A stretch of DNA of 64,000 bases from Phycomyces nitens (lineage: Eukaryota; Mucoromycota; Mucoromycetes; Mucorales; Phycomycetaceae), in contig JAHRBC010000006.1 of the NCBI GenBank assembly GCA_022702545.1, positions 2,728,001 to 2,792,000 of the forward strand, written 5' to 3'. The translations under genes and the position numbers were made by a program. Below the pieces are notes generated by a model. It was not told the DNA's origin. It was given only the letters and a program-made list of their open reading frames with translations, and searched no databases. Shown piece after piece: positions 48,717 through 63,228 of the stretch (position 1 is the first letter of the stretch; each line of letters begins with the position of its first letter).

Positions 48717-50237
48717 ATATATATATATATCTAGCGAAAAATAAAATAAAACAAATTTATTTATTTTGTTGCAACTGTTTTCATTTATTTCATTTGTTTC
48801 TGGGATATATCTCGGCTTCTTTTTGACTTTTCGAAACATATTGTGATTTTCCGAAAAGCTTCGAAAGAGCCTTGACATTATTGTTTAATAAATTGGCATC
48901 TATTTATGTCTTTTATCATCCTAGACCGTCACACATACCTGTCACAATAATATTTTTCTTTCTTTTATATAATCATTGGCCATTGGATAATATGGTGGCG
49001 GATTCCAACTCCGATACATACAAAAAATAATGTGGTATTCTGACCATCCCCAAAATATACCAAAAATCATCTAAAGAAGATGCCCATAAAATAGCCTTAC
49101 AAAACACTGCCTATCGAATAATCAATAGTTCTCTTTGGGGTATATGGCTATAACTAGGTATTAAACATTGTTTTTTTTTCCTATTAGCTAATGCCGAGTG
49201 ACTGCTATATATACATCCTGTCACAAGTGATACACTCCGATCGTCATGAAAGGGACAATCCACTTTTTTTTATTATTTTTGTGCTCCACTTGCTTGCTGC
49301 CACTCATTGACAATCCAACTATGACCAAGATAAATGAATCCTCAGCTGCCAGCAAGGAACACAGGCTGCCTTTTATATAGATAGAGTGTACAAAGTGATA
49401 TGAGATTTTGCCTTTAAAGAAAGAGATACACCCGAGCCTTGTGTACCTTTCAGCCCACCCCAAATAGAAGCACCTGTTTAACGGGCTGCAATCACGGCAT
49501 CCTTCCGATGGTATGATTCTTTTAATCTACCTCGACATTACTATTGAGAGCACTATGAATATAGTGCTAGATTGCATGAATGCGGTTGTTCATCGAATGA
49601 TGATAATTAGGTTTGGCATTCACCAATTGCCAGGTACAATCTGATGATTAGACCGAGATGATATAATAGACCAGCTCTGTTCAATTGTGCTCGAATAACC
49701 CTGTATTCAAAAGAACGGTTGCTAGCAAAGGACTAATTTATTTATAAATATAATGATGACGATAATGAGAATAATCCATACGACCAACCTTTTACCTTTA
49801 ATGCTTGTCTTTAGATTAACCTACCTTGGTCCAATTTGGTCCACCTAGACTGCCTTGGTTCTGGTGGTCATTTCTATATAGAGAGAGTGCCCAATTGCCA
49901 TTACCATTACCATTGCCTGTAGACGCTGACTGACTGGTTGGCTGGCCGACCATCTTGGTCTAGAAATACAGATGCCCTTGGATTGGCAGACCATCTAAAC
50001 CGTGGTGTTTAATGTCCGCCAGACCCACCGTGGCCCATTTTCTTTGTCTTGACACGCTTTGTTTGAAGCCGACTTTTTGTGTCTTGCCCTTTTTTGTTTT
50101 ATTTTACTTTTTTATTTATTTATTATTTTTCATTTCCCTACACTTTCACCAAGACCTTTTTCTCCCTCTATTCTCACCCATCGCACGTCTTTTTCTCAGC
50201 ACCCTGACATCCCTCTCAAGTGCCTTTAATTCTAACA
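48717..50237. other. Intergenic region upstream of the PHD gene
   Basis: No coding region supported; a minus-strand 80-codon frame at 49221–49463 has no recognisable content. The last 150 bp are pyrimidine-rich, as expected for a fungal promoter. Confidence 0.5.
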
Positions 50238-52426
50238 ATGAGTAAGTAGATCTTTTGTGCCTTGCTCTTTTGGCAAGTGCAAATCACAGGCACGATGCAA
50301 AAAGGGGAATACCCACTGCTATTAATGCACCTGCATTATGAATCAGTCAGTCTCATTTCCCGTTCCTCATCCTCTTTTCTAGCTTCCCCTGCACGTAGAA
50401 ACCGGAAGCAGACCAACAAACCTAAACCACTCTCGTCCGATGTAGAGAGCTCGGATGGTGGATCTGTAACACGCTGTGTGTGTGGAGAGCAGCGTAAGTA
50501 ATAAACGCAATAAACGATAGCCATCCAGATACCAATACATATATATATATATATATATATATACGTATATATATGCACGATAGATAGCCAACATATTCAA
50601 CAAAGAAAAGAGAGAATATATAGTTATTGCTAAAAGGAAGGAGAGAAGGGGAGGGGAGGGGGATGGGGGATGGGGGGGATGGGGTTTTGCTCCTGGTGGC
50701 GGTGTATTAAAAAAAACCCTGCCCAAATCTCTTGATTCAAATGCACCTGTATAAATTGCAAGTCTTTCTCTATTTCTCTCCATCTCTCTATTTTTTGTGT
50801 TTTTGTTTTTTTGCCTTGCACTCAATATACAATTATCTTCAGACAATCTCGGTCTAATGGTCCAGTGCGAGAGCTGTGAAGTGTGGCAGCATTGCGACTG
50901 CATCGGTCTAGGCGAAAACGACCTTCCGGATCATTACTACTGCGATCAATGCCAGCCAATGCAGCACAACGCCCCAAAGCCGCATGGCCGGTAAGTAACT
51001 CTTGAGGATTCCTCGACCCATCATCTCATCTTCCTTGTCCTCAAGTTCAAAGCGATCTTATAGCCTGAGTAGCACCAATGATCCCGACACTTGCAAGCCC
51101 GAAGCACCAGCAGAAAGCCGTCCCAAACGACAAAAGCGAGTCAATACTCCTCCCACGCCAACCCTCACTTCCAACTCAACTTCCACCGCCACATCAACAT
51201 CCAATGCACCCACGCCCACTCCCACCAGCCGCCGGTCATCCAGAAGAGCCTCGACATCCTCGGACCAGGCACTCGATTCACCTCTTGCCCTCAGCATGTC
51301 CGAGATGATCCAGGATAATGGTGTCCAGGTCCTCTTGTTCGACCAGGTCCTTCCACCACAGTCCAACGACACCGAACGACAGACACGCTCACGAAAGAGT
51401 GCCCGGACAGAAGAAGGTGGGCCAGAGGAAAAGATGCTTGATCTGCCACCGACCTGCCGAAAAAGAAAACCTGTCCAGGATCCCACTGTGCCAGTCAGGA
51501 AGCGTTCTTCAATCTCCAGTGCGACCTCCACCGCACCATGTGATGACAAGCCAAAACAGACTGCCACTGGGCGCCAACGCAAGACCCGCAAGCTCAGTCA
51601 GACTGAGATTCCTGTTGAAGTTGCAGCCTACTGGGATGCAAACGGACGGCCAGTCAGAGCCACCACTCCACCCGCAAAGACAAAGAAGCCTAGTCCAAAG
51701 ATGTCCTTTGTGGACATGAACAAGCGAGTCAGCTCTATTCTTGCTTACATCACCAAAAAGGAACAAGAAGCCCAACTGCCGGTGGCTTCCAAGGATCCCA
51801 AAGAATGTCACACAAAAACCAAAAAGACCAAAAAGACCAAAACCCCTAAATCAAATTTTGCTTCCCAAGGCGAATCACTAGCCGTCCTTACTCACACACT
51901 CCAGTCTGCATCGTTTGACTCTTTACCATCCACATCTCCCTCTAGTCTACCCGAATTGTCTGCGTCATCAACCTGCTCTGACCCAAGCAGTATTGCCTCG
52001 GGCCAGTCTATTCCAACCCTGTCTCCAAGGGAAGTGATGGGCTTGTTGGCCAGAGAGAACGACAGCAGCGAATACCATGATTCACGTCGACATTCTACCT
52101 CGTCTTCATCTACACTCAGTAGCGAATCTACTATTCCGTTTATGAATGATCCAGAAGACAATGTGTGCTACCTTGATGTCCACACCAAAGACAGTCTTCT
52201 CGAGTGTTCCTGTCTTATTCACCCGGCCATGTACCCAACTCACATTTGTCCTGCACACTCTAATAATATCACCAGCATACCAGCATCTAATCAAATGGCA
52301 CATCTTCATCTGGACACCCAGGCGTTTGAGCTTCCAAAGACAGTTCCCGAGAGTTCATGCGATATCATGCGAAGGGTCCGGGGACTCATCGACAAGTTCC
52401 AGCGCACCTACACAGGCTACATTTGA
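50238..52426 (+). CDS. PHD-finger nuclear protein (Cti6-like)
   Basis: Four exons: 50238–50241 (only ATG plus one base), 50383–50493, 50843–50990 and 51046–52426, joining in phase to 547 residues. A single PHD finger spans exons 2 and 3: RCVCGEQHNLGLMVQCESCE, then VWQHCDCIGLGE, then YYCDQCQP, with the Cys4-His-Cys3 ligands all present. The rest is disordered: Ser/Thr-rich, many Arg/Lys clusters (KRQKR, RKRKP, KTKKTKKTK) usable for nuclear import, and a Leu-rich C-terminal segment before a final basic helix RRVRGLIDKFQRTY. In yeast, Cti6 with this finger type reads methylated histone H3 within the Rpd3L deacetylase complex; that role is inferred here from the finger only. The four-base first exon is unusual. 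Confidence 0.85.
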
Positions 52427-54577
52427 ATGGCCACAAAACAAAAATACGTTCGATTTCGCCCATCATTCTTGCATCTAGAGGCCATGTCGAACCCATACAC
52501 AATATATACACTCTCCTTCACACCCGCCTGGTTTCTTTGGATCAACTGCATCGAACCCTTTTGTATCTCTCTCTCTCTCATCCCAGTTTATTTAATTATA
52601 TCACAAAGCAACCCCAGATTACACTTTCTATCTTGACGTTGTCCTTTAACCACCCCATCCTACAATTGGCATTGCTGTCAAATGGCTTAGATTCCTGGCT
52701 AACATGAGCCTAACCCACACACCCCTCCTACGAGCTAGGAACAACCTGTATATCTTCTTTCTATCTATTATATAAAACTGCACTTTATACATGTAAATCA
52801 ATCTGGGAACAGTTGTGTATATCTCACAATACTCGACGCCCTTGGTTAGAAATCCGAAGAAGTCGAGGATTTGTACAAGTTTTTTCTTTTTTTTTGGATT
52901 CATTTGGTCCAGCTGTACATACACATAATTCAGTCAACAGCTTACTTGTCCTCGATTCAATGCGACAATTGAAACACCCCCAGATTTTTTTATACTTTGC
53001 AAAGGTTGATTGTAGACTCTCTCTTTTTTACAAAAAGAGTTTGTCAATCAAAATAAAGCCAGCTTTCAAATTATCCTACATCTACAAGATTCAATTGAAT
53101 TGCAACTAGTGAGGAATATGTATGATTTTACCTATTATTGACAGTTGAAAAGGTATGTTTGGCATCTTATTGTGTGTGGGCAATTGGTTGTAAAACAAAT
53201 AAGTCACGAAAATCCAAACAATTAATTGCATGGTCAAGAACTTGCTTACAGATCAACCTAGTATCAGGTTAATAAACTCGGCTCTATGATTAAACTAGCA
53301 CTATAGACGGTAGGTCCATACCAAGAGACAGATACGGAATTATCAAAGTCTACTTGCAATTTTATTTTAAAAGGTTTGTATTCTTGGGGTTGATAAAGTC
53401 TAGTTGGAATAAAGGTTCTTATTATTATTATTATTAAAAAAAGAAGGCATTTCTTATTGGCTTTCTGCCTTTTTGACTCAAAACCATCTTATTCACAAAA
53501 AGGAACAACAGTGCTTCTTGTTGTCTTTATCTTTTAAACTGTTCGTGGACATGACCATGACCATGGAATTGGATGAAATACAAAACATAGGCCAATAGCT
53601 ACCTTTGTTTAGACAAGCATGCATACTGTATGTTTTGTACACAATCTGGATATTCTCTGCCACAAGATTAAAGGCTCTATGTATTTTGAATACAACAGGT
53701 TGCGGATAGGCATCTACTAGACCAGTCAACTAGGCTCATGATTAGACTTTTTTTTTATAATAATAATCTTTAAACAAAACTACACGAGACATCGTTTTGC
53801 AAATGATTGTATCCTGCCGCCTTTTCGACACTCGAGGATTCTCTAGATTTTTAATACTTTTAGATTGCATGTATCTCGAGAGATCACAAAAAGAAGTGTC
53901 ATGCTTTAAATAGAGGCCGAGAATTTTTAATCAACATTTCCCCATGGCAATGTCTGTGCAGTCTTTATACCCCCTCCTCCCCAGCAACATTTAACCCGCA
54001 ATGTCTTTGGCGACTGTTTATCTTGGATAACAAGACGTTTTGATCCAAGCCATTAGTCTAAATATCTTTTTTTTTAAGATACTTTATTAAATCGGTTAAA
54101 TGACAATGGTATCTTAATATTCATGGTGCAATATTTGCCAAAGTGCTGCCTTTATCAATTACACTTATTTTTTTAAAGAAACTAATCAATAGTTGATTCT
54201 GGGCTATAGCTTGACAATTAAAGATCCAGATCAAATACCAAAGATATCCAATCGCCATGACAACCAAGACATGTCATTAATAAACACGACCCTTTTTTTG
54301 TTTTAGCTAGGCAAGACACTGCATTATCTATTGCCTAAAATCCCTGTATGTATTTATAAAATCAGCCGTATTATTTTTTTATTGGCACAAGGACTAGTCG
54401 CCCTGAACGACCCAATTGACAGATCTAAAATCTACTTTTTTTTTCTCTCTCTTTCAGTAGATGCTGATGTGTGTGACTCGCATATCTTGAATAAAGCAAA
54501 AAAAGATAGATGAGCCCTTTTCATTGAAGGGTTATTTAAAACTGCGACAATACCGAGCACACTTTCTCTCATTAACC
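52427..54577. other. Long intergenic region
   Basis: A pyrimidine-rich 3' flank of the PHD gene, then AT-rich spacer with scattered poly-T tracts and a short (TTA)n run at 53420–53436. No coding region I can support. Confidence 0.5.
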
Positions 54578-57819
<3,242 letters not shown>

Positions 57820-58039
57820 ACCATCATCATTATTTTCTGTCATTATTATGTATATATATAGATATAGATATAGATATAGATATATAAAATACCCTATGTG
57901 TAATAGGACTATTTCTCATTCTTAATATGTTGGATTTCATTTTAGCATTACATTAAAACATTTAACTTTCTACTACCAACTATTTAGGAATCAATCAAGT
58001 AGAGTTAGTAAGTCGCATAAGATATTCAAATACACCCAA
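57820..58039. other. 3' region of the ADC synthase gene
   Basis: Short AT-rich flank with a GATATA repeat at 57852–57884; nothing else is visible. Confidence 0.5.
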
Positions 58040-58290
58040 AATAAAGTGTACAAACATTTACAAAGATATGGTGCATTTAGATTTAACTATCAACTCTTGT
58101 CGAATTTGTTTCAATTTCATGCAAACAAGTCAAACAAAGGAACAGTCATACTGTCATTTCCATCTATATTTTCAAGAAATTCCCTGGCTTAAAATAACGT
58201 TTTATTCACTTGGACCTCTAATGTTTTAGCCTGGCCTTTGATGAGGCTGCTACACTTTGGAGCATTGGGTTCTCTAGACCATATTCTCTC
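58040..58290. mobile_element. Tc1-like element end fragment A
   Basis: Carries GTCGAATTTGTTTCAATTTCATGCAAA and shares about 60 bp with 61838–61905 in the same orientation: GTGCATTT(A/G)(A/G)…, then CGAAT(T/C)TGTT(T/C)CAATTTCATG(C/T)AAA. The segment downstream (…TTTTCAAGAAATTCCCTGGC…, …CTGCTACACTTTGGAGCATTG) looks like non-coding terminal sequence of a Tc1/mariner family. No transposase reading frame. Confidence 0.5.
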
Positions 58291-58417
58291 AAAAAGCCTT
58301 TATTTTTAGTGGTAGATTTTGTGAGATGGTATAGCAGTTGAAAATTGAGCATGACAGAGTTTTACCATTAAAGAACTGCTCCAAGAGTCAAACTAGAGTG
58401 CATAATTTGTCAAACAA

Positions 58418-58612
58418 ATGGTATTTGAATACGAGGGAACATCAACAGAAAATGCAGTACTATCTTTAGAGGATTATGTCACCAAAAAACGCCCCACAGG
58501 ATTCGAAGCGACGGCCTTGCGACTAGCTGTTACACGATATGCCTGCTCATCACAACATCCTGGAGAGTTATGTCCCTATATGTTGCGTGTTCAAACAAAA
58601 CAATCGATATAA
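58418..58612 (+). CDS. Hypothetical 64-residue ORF
   Basis: ATG-initiated frame (MVFEYEGTSTENAVLSLEDY…) of protein-like composition, mixed hydrophilic with two Cys, no signal peptide and no known motif. It lies between a Tc1-like fragment and the HSPA12-like pseudogene, so it may be the tail of a lost gene. Without transcript data it remains a guess. Confidence 0.25.
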   Translation: MVFEYEGTSTENAVLSLEDYVTKKRPTGFEATALRLAVTRYACSSQHPGELCPYMLRVQTKQSI

Positions 58613-58873
58613 ACACCACAAACACAAAAGAGAAAAAAGTCAAAGAAAATGACAATTGTAATAGATATCAGCATGGGTCGATAAAGAGATTACTAAGCCA
58701 TTCTAAACAATAGAATAGTTTATCAAGTAGATACATTTGGTTATGTTTCCATGACAACAAGACGAATCTAATGTTTAGTGCAACATCAAAATCTATATAA
58801 AGAAATCCATTCCAAGCCCATCTAAATCTCTACTGTCTTTCTCTTCCTCTTTACCCACAAACCCACATCTTAA

Positions 58874-60931
58874 ATAACAAAAGACACCTTGGATGAGTAC
58901 GATATTTTCATTGGTATAGGTATTGTATATCTTATTCAAAAATATTCTAGTGCTAATCCGAAGTGTGTTAGACTTTGGAACAACTTATTCTGGATATAAA
59001 ATATGGTGCCCAAAGAATCCAGTACATGGCATGGGTTTGTACGCCTTGGATAAGAATACCATTTGCATTGATATCAAAACTTACCCTTCGCACTTCCACC
59101 TATCTAAATCGATTACTATATAAATCCAGGCGACGCTTTCTTGGCTGGGAGTCAAAGAATAATGCCACTACATCGTTTTATAAAAAGAGCTTCAATTTGA
59201 TTTCTACAGAGAGAAACAAACCATATGGGTATGGAGTAATTGCTGACATGTACAAGAATGATCCCAAGGCTGGATATTACGTGGCCAACTTTAAACTGTG
59301 GCTGGATCGAACCGCCAAAAAAGAAGATCTTCCTCCCCTACCATATAATAAGTCTTCGGTCCAGGGTAATCAAGAGATGATTTAATGTACCTGGTTATTG
59401 ATATCATGTCTTTAGTTATTGCTGATTATTTGAGTTACATGCGCGAGGACATGTACAAAATACTGGCTGAACATTATTCTGAATATAATGACCACTCCAA
59501 GTACAGATTCTGTATGGCGGTTCCGAATATGTGGTCTGAGGAATCAAAGAATATAATGAGAGAGGCTGCCATACTATCCAATCTTATCAAAAGAGAGGAT
59601 GCACCAGATAAACTGCTGATTGTCGATGAAGCTGTAGCAGCTGCCTTGTATGCCTAGGATATATCTCCTGAACTAGGACTCTGTAGCGGGAACCTTTACA
59701 TGATCTGTGATGCTGGTGGTGGGACTGTAGACCTTGCCGTATTCGAAAAAGACGATTCATTGGGAGCAGATGGTTTAAAGGAAATCACAATGGGAACTGG
59801 CAGTTCTTGCGGTTCAGTATACTTGGACACTCGATTCAAAGACTTATTAAGCGAAAGAATATCTGGGTACCCTGATTATGATGAAGAATATATGAAGGAG
59901 GCCATGGACTGTTTTATTAATGAGTTCAAAGTAATATAAACACGGTATTGTTTATTAAACAGCTAAAAATACTAATGAGAATGAAATATTTATCTCGGAC
60001 TGTTCTATAGAAAGTATTTGGTGATGATGATGATAAAGTATCCAAAAACCTAAAAGAGCTTAATCAATGTTACGCCAATGGACATCCCAATATCAGCGAA
60101 GACGGATTCACAGTGGATGAAATTCGTACAAAAGTATTTGATCCAGTAGTAGACAAAGTACTTTGTATGATTGAGAGACAATTCGAACAGCTTAATGGCA
60201 GACATATTGATGTCATGTTTATAATTGGAGGGTTCGGTCTGTCTCCATACCTTCAAGGCCGTATCAAGGATGTTTTTGAGAATAGAATAAGGCAATTCAA
60301 GGTTATTAAAGATGGAAACAGGGCTGTAATGGAAGGAGCAATTCTATTTGGTGCCAACCCACGTATAATTACCCAACGTATCCTGCGCCGTACATATGGA
60401 ATCAAGTTGTGTCCACCAGACAAAACAAAAGAGGAGACTGAAGCACAATCCGACAAAGACAAATTCCATGTATATATCCATAAAGGCCAGCCAGTCAATG
60501 AGGATACATGGCTTTCTAAAAGGATGCATTGGTCAAACAATAAGCTTCCAATTATATGTAAGATCTAAATGACATATTTATTAAATGTAATCTAATAATA
60601 TTGATCAATAGATTTGTATGCGTACGATGGTGAGGAGCCGATTCCTGAATACCCTACTTCTCAAGAGATTGATCTAGTTGCCATTCTTGGCACTGAATTT
60701 CCAATTGATACAAGAGAAGAGGTCGACCGTGTAATTGCTATGAAGATGCGGTTTGGCTTGGACAGAATTGAGGTCAAGGTGAATATTGCAGACAGGGAAT
60801 TCGAATATGTCACAATTTGTGATGTTGCTGGAGAAAAATCAGTTCAAAACTACAAAGGATTCGCTCCACGCTTATTATATAGAGAAAAGTTTAAATCTTT
60901 ACAGAAGGAGATAATACAACTTCTCCCCTAA
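58874..60931 (+). pseudogene. HSPA12-like Hsp70 family gene, three disabling lesions
   Basis: Actin/Hsp70-type ATPase of the HSPA12 branch, a family often expanded in Mucoromycota. Seen: the phosphate-1 motif in DEYDIFIGI|DFGTTYSGY across an intron; CMAVPNMWSEESKNIMREAA; LLIVDEAVAAALYA; the phosphate-2 motif MICDAGGGTVDLAVF; MFIIGGFGLSPYLQ (adenosine motif); AILFGANPRIITQRILRRTYGI; and a C-terminal domain ending KEIIQLLP. Introns at about 58910–58967, about 59364–59415, about 59931–60012 and about 60558–60611 keep GT–AG. Lesions: the N-terminal frame has no ATG (ATA at 58874 directly after a stop), a frameshift at about 59082–59105, and an in-frame TAG at 59655–59657. The rest of the frame is undamaged, so inactivation looks recent, or the lesions are assembly errors. 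Confidence 0.85.
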
Positions 60932-61064
60932 TTATATTGGTTTCAATACAATAAAATAGACACTTTACAACAAGAGAATGCCAAAGGAAACATCGCCTAT
61001 TAAACCTTGACTATTTATTCTTTAGTTTTTTTTGCAATCTCTACAATCATTCCTCTTTAACATT

Positions 61065-61740
61065 ATGCCCAAAGTACAAGACTCTAAACCCACCAAGGCA
61101 ATCACAAAGCTTTTAGACTTGATAAAAGGAATCATTATTGGCCTTTAAATGAATGGAATGAGAATTGCTGGCATTACCAGAAACCAAAACATTCCACCAA
61201 CGACAATCACTAGTATTCTTAAGAAATACAAGAAGACAAGGTTTGTTGCTGACAAGGAGCGTCCAGGAAGATGAACATATACTTTTTATCCAGAGAACAA
61301 AGACTTGTTGGCTTAATCTTCGAGAGAAATCAACATCAAACTTTGACTGACTTGACTCGTACAATAAAGGAAGAGACGGTAAAGTCTGTTTGGGCAAAGA
61401 ATATTAGTACATCTTTGCACAAAATGGGTCTTTATCCTCATGTATAACTCATGCAAACTATTTTATGTTTAAAGAGCATAATTGTAAGCAAAATGCCTTT
61501 TTATGATCCTCTAAATAGTTGGAATCACCAAAGCAAAGTGTGATTTAGAGTGATGGACTTTATCCTGTTTGGGTTAAGAAATAAAAGTTCTATTATACTC
61601 TGAAAATGTATTTAAGTGAGACTGGACCACTCTTTACACTGAATTCCATGACTAGAAAGAGGCTTTAATGGCTGTTTTTTGCCATTCTACAAGAACCTTT
61701 TCAATGCTGAAAATGATGCCCATTTATATCAAATAAAGCA
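61065..61740 (+). pseudogene. Tc1-like transposase relic
   Basis: Starts MPKVQDSKPTKAITKLLDLI and continues as GMRIAGITRNQNIPPTTITS with ILKKYKKT and VADKERPGR, the helix-turn-helix pattern and the GRP-type linker of Tc1 transposases. Several stops and frameshifts follow, and a catalytic-domain remnant is read in another frame (RTIKEETVKSVWAKNISTSL, then KMGLYPHV). The DDE residues cannot be confirmed. It begins about 130 bp after the HSPA12-like relic. Confidence 0.75.
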
Positions 61741-61837
61741 GTAAGTTATATTTCAATGATAGTAGAATTTTACATTTTAATGATAATCTCTATGAATACA
61801 AGGAATCTACAGGGGGTTTCCTTTATACAAATCTAAA

Positions 61838-61910
61838 AACGGTATTACAGTGCATTTGACTTTCGACTTATTTTTCGAATCTGTTCCAATTTCATGTAAA
61901 TTAGGATTTC
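61838..61910. mobile_element. Tc1-like element end fragment B
   Basis: Same-orientation partner of fragment A at 58040–58290 (see there); it lies downstream of the Tc1-like transposase relic and could be its 3' terminal sequence. Confidence 0.45.
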
Positions 61911-62234
61911 CGATATGTAACCGTCTCTTGCTAGCATATCTTTAAAACACCAGGGCTTTTTGTTAAAGCTATTTAAATAAAATAAAGCTGTGAGATAGAT
62001 TAACCAATACTATTGTTATCCAACACGCGGCCCGCATTTTTATAGTTTTATTTGTGCAAAAGTCTTGCGCTTTTGAAAAGTATGTACAAAAAGTTGATAT
62101 TGAAGTCTGAACGCACCATATCAAAAAAAAAAGAGTAAAAACAGTAAAAGCAGTAGAAAGAGAAAAACAGATATTAAATTAGCATGAGATTTGGTGATTA
62201 GCCACAGATGTAAAGCTATTCTCCATTTAATAGT

Positions 62235-63228
62235 TTACATTGCTTTATATTTCAAATTTAATAATTTATTTACAGTTAATTTTTGATAGTACAAATTATA
62301 TATTTGGGATAATGAATTGTTGATGACTAGAGTATGAACCATTTCCATCCTCAAAAAGCTTTTTCGGGTCGACCGTTTCCTGGGTACCGTCTGGGTATCG
62401 GGAATGTAGCCGAGAGTTGTGCCGCCAAGTCTGATATTATCGGAATTCCTTGTCTCTGAACCTGGACCTGGATATACTTGAAAGAACTTGGAATCACTGT
62501 GTCCTGTAAATCTTTTCTTAAAAAAAAAAGAAAAATACCAAGATGAGAGCATAGAGAGAAAACGTTGATAATAATAATACTACTTACCTAATCCCCGGCC
62601 GTCGGCTCCGGTTTATCTGCAAAACAGTAATACAGAAAGCAAAAACATGAAAGCAAAAACTGGGAAGCCAAAACTGGGGAGCCAAAACTGGGGAGTCAAA
62701 ACTGGAGAGCCAAAACTGGAAAGCAAAAACAGGAAAACAAAAACTGGGGTGCCAAAACTGGGGTGTCAAAACTGGGGAGCCAAAACTGGGGGTGCCAAAA
62801 CTGGAGAGCAGAACTAAGGATTCATGGACTTACATTGAATGGTGGCCGGTTGCGGATACTGGTATGGATGGTAGGCGGTGGTGTCAAAATATCTTGATTG
62901 ATGACTGTAGGCTAGTTTGACATGTTGGATGGATATCAACAGACGGATGCGTGTCAAACACGCTTGTAAATGAAAAAAGACATACAGATGTCAGAGATGG
63001 ACTACTGGTCGTGTAAATTTTGAGGAAGTATGGTACTTTTTGGGTACAAACCGTAGAGGGCGAGAAAGAGAAAGAAAAGAAAAGAAGAAAGGCAATCAAA
63101 ATGGATGTATTTATAAGAAATACCATTATTCTGGTGTGTGTAACAAAGCTGTGGGAAGGAATATGACGCTTATCACTTTCTTTACTGCTTTCGTCCATGT
63201 TGCTAGTGGGCATGGTGTATATGGCCAT
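62235..63228 (-). CDS. Possible unknown gene, four or more exons
   Basis: On the minus strand a consistent chain of canonical introns links ATG 63228 through 63186 (MAIYTMPTSNMDES), 62904–62834 (INQDILTPPPTIHTSIRNR), 62616–62588 (INRSRRPGI) and an exon from 62516 (KDLQDTVIPSSFK). Reading straight on gives a stop at 62351 and 102 residues in all. A 47-bp internal intron (GTATAT…ATATCAG) instead leads into LGGTTLGYIPDTQTVPRKRS and on to a stop at 62235. Phases match across every junction. No domain is recognised, and the Pro/Arg-rich polar composition suggests a nuclear or disordered protein. The second intron holds a 15-bp minisatellite. All of this rests on splice words only. Confidence 0.3.
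62636..62815. repeat. 15-bp minisatellite, about eleven units
   Basis: Units of the form GGAGCCAAAACTGGG, 15–16 bp, with small variants (GGAAAGC-, GTGCC-). If the gene model at 62235–63228 is right, the array lies entirely within its second intron. Confidence 0.9.

Noticed and set aside
51058..51811. Long minus-strand frames opposite the PHD gene
   Set aside because: They mirror the GC-rich coding exon on the plus strand, which has the splice structure and PHD finger.
62884..63228. Single 114-codon minus-strand frame with a membrane helix
   Set aside because: The hydrophobic middle lies in what looks like an intron between the short exons at 63186 and 62904; I prefer the spliced model, itself uncertain.
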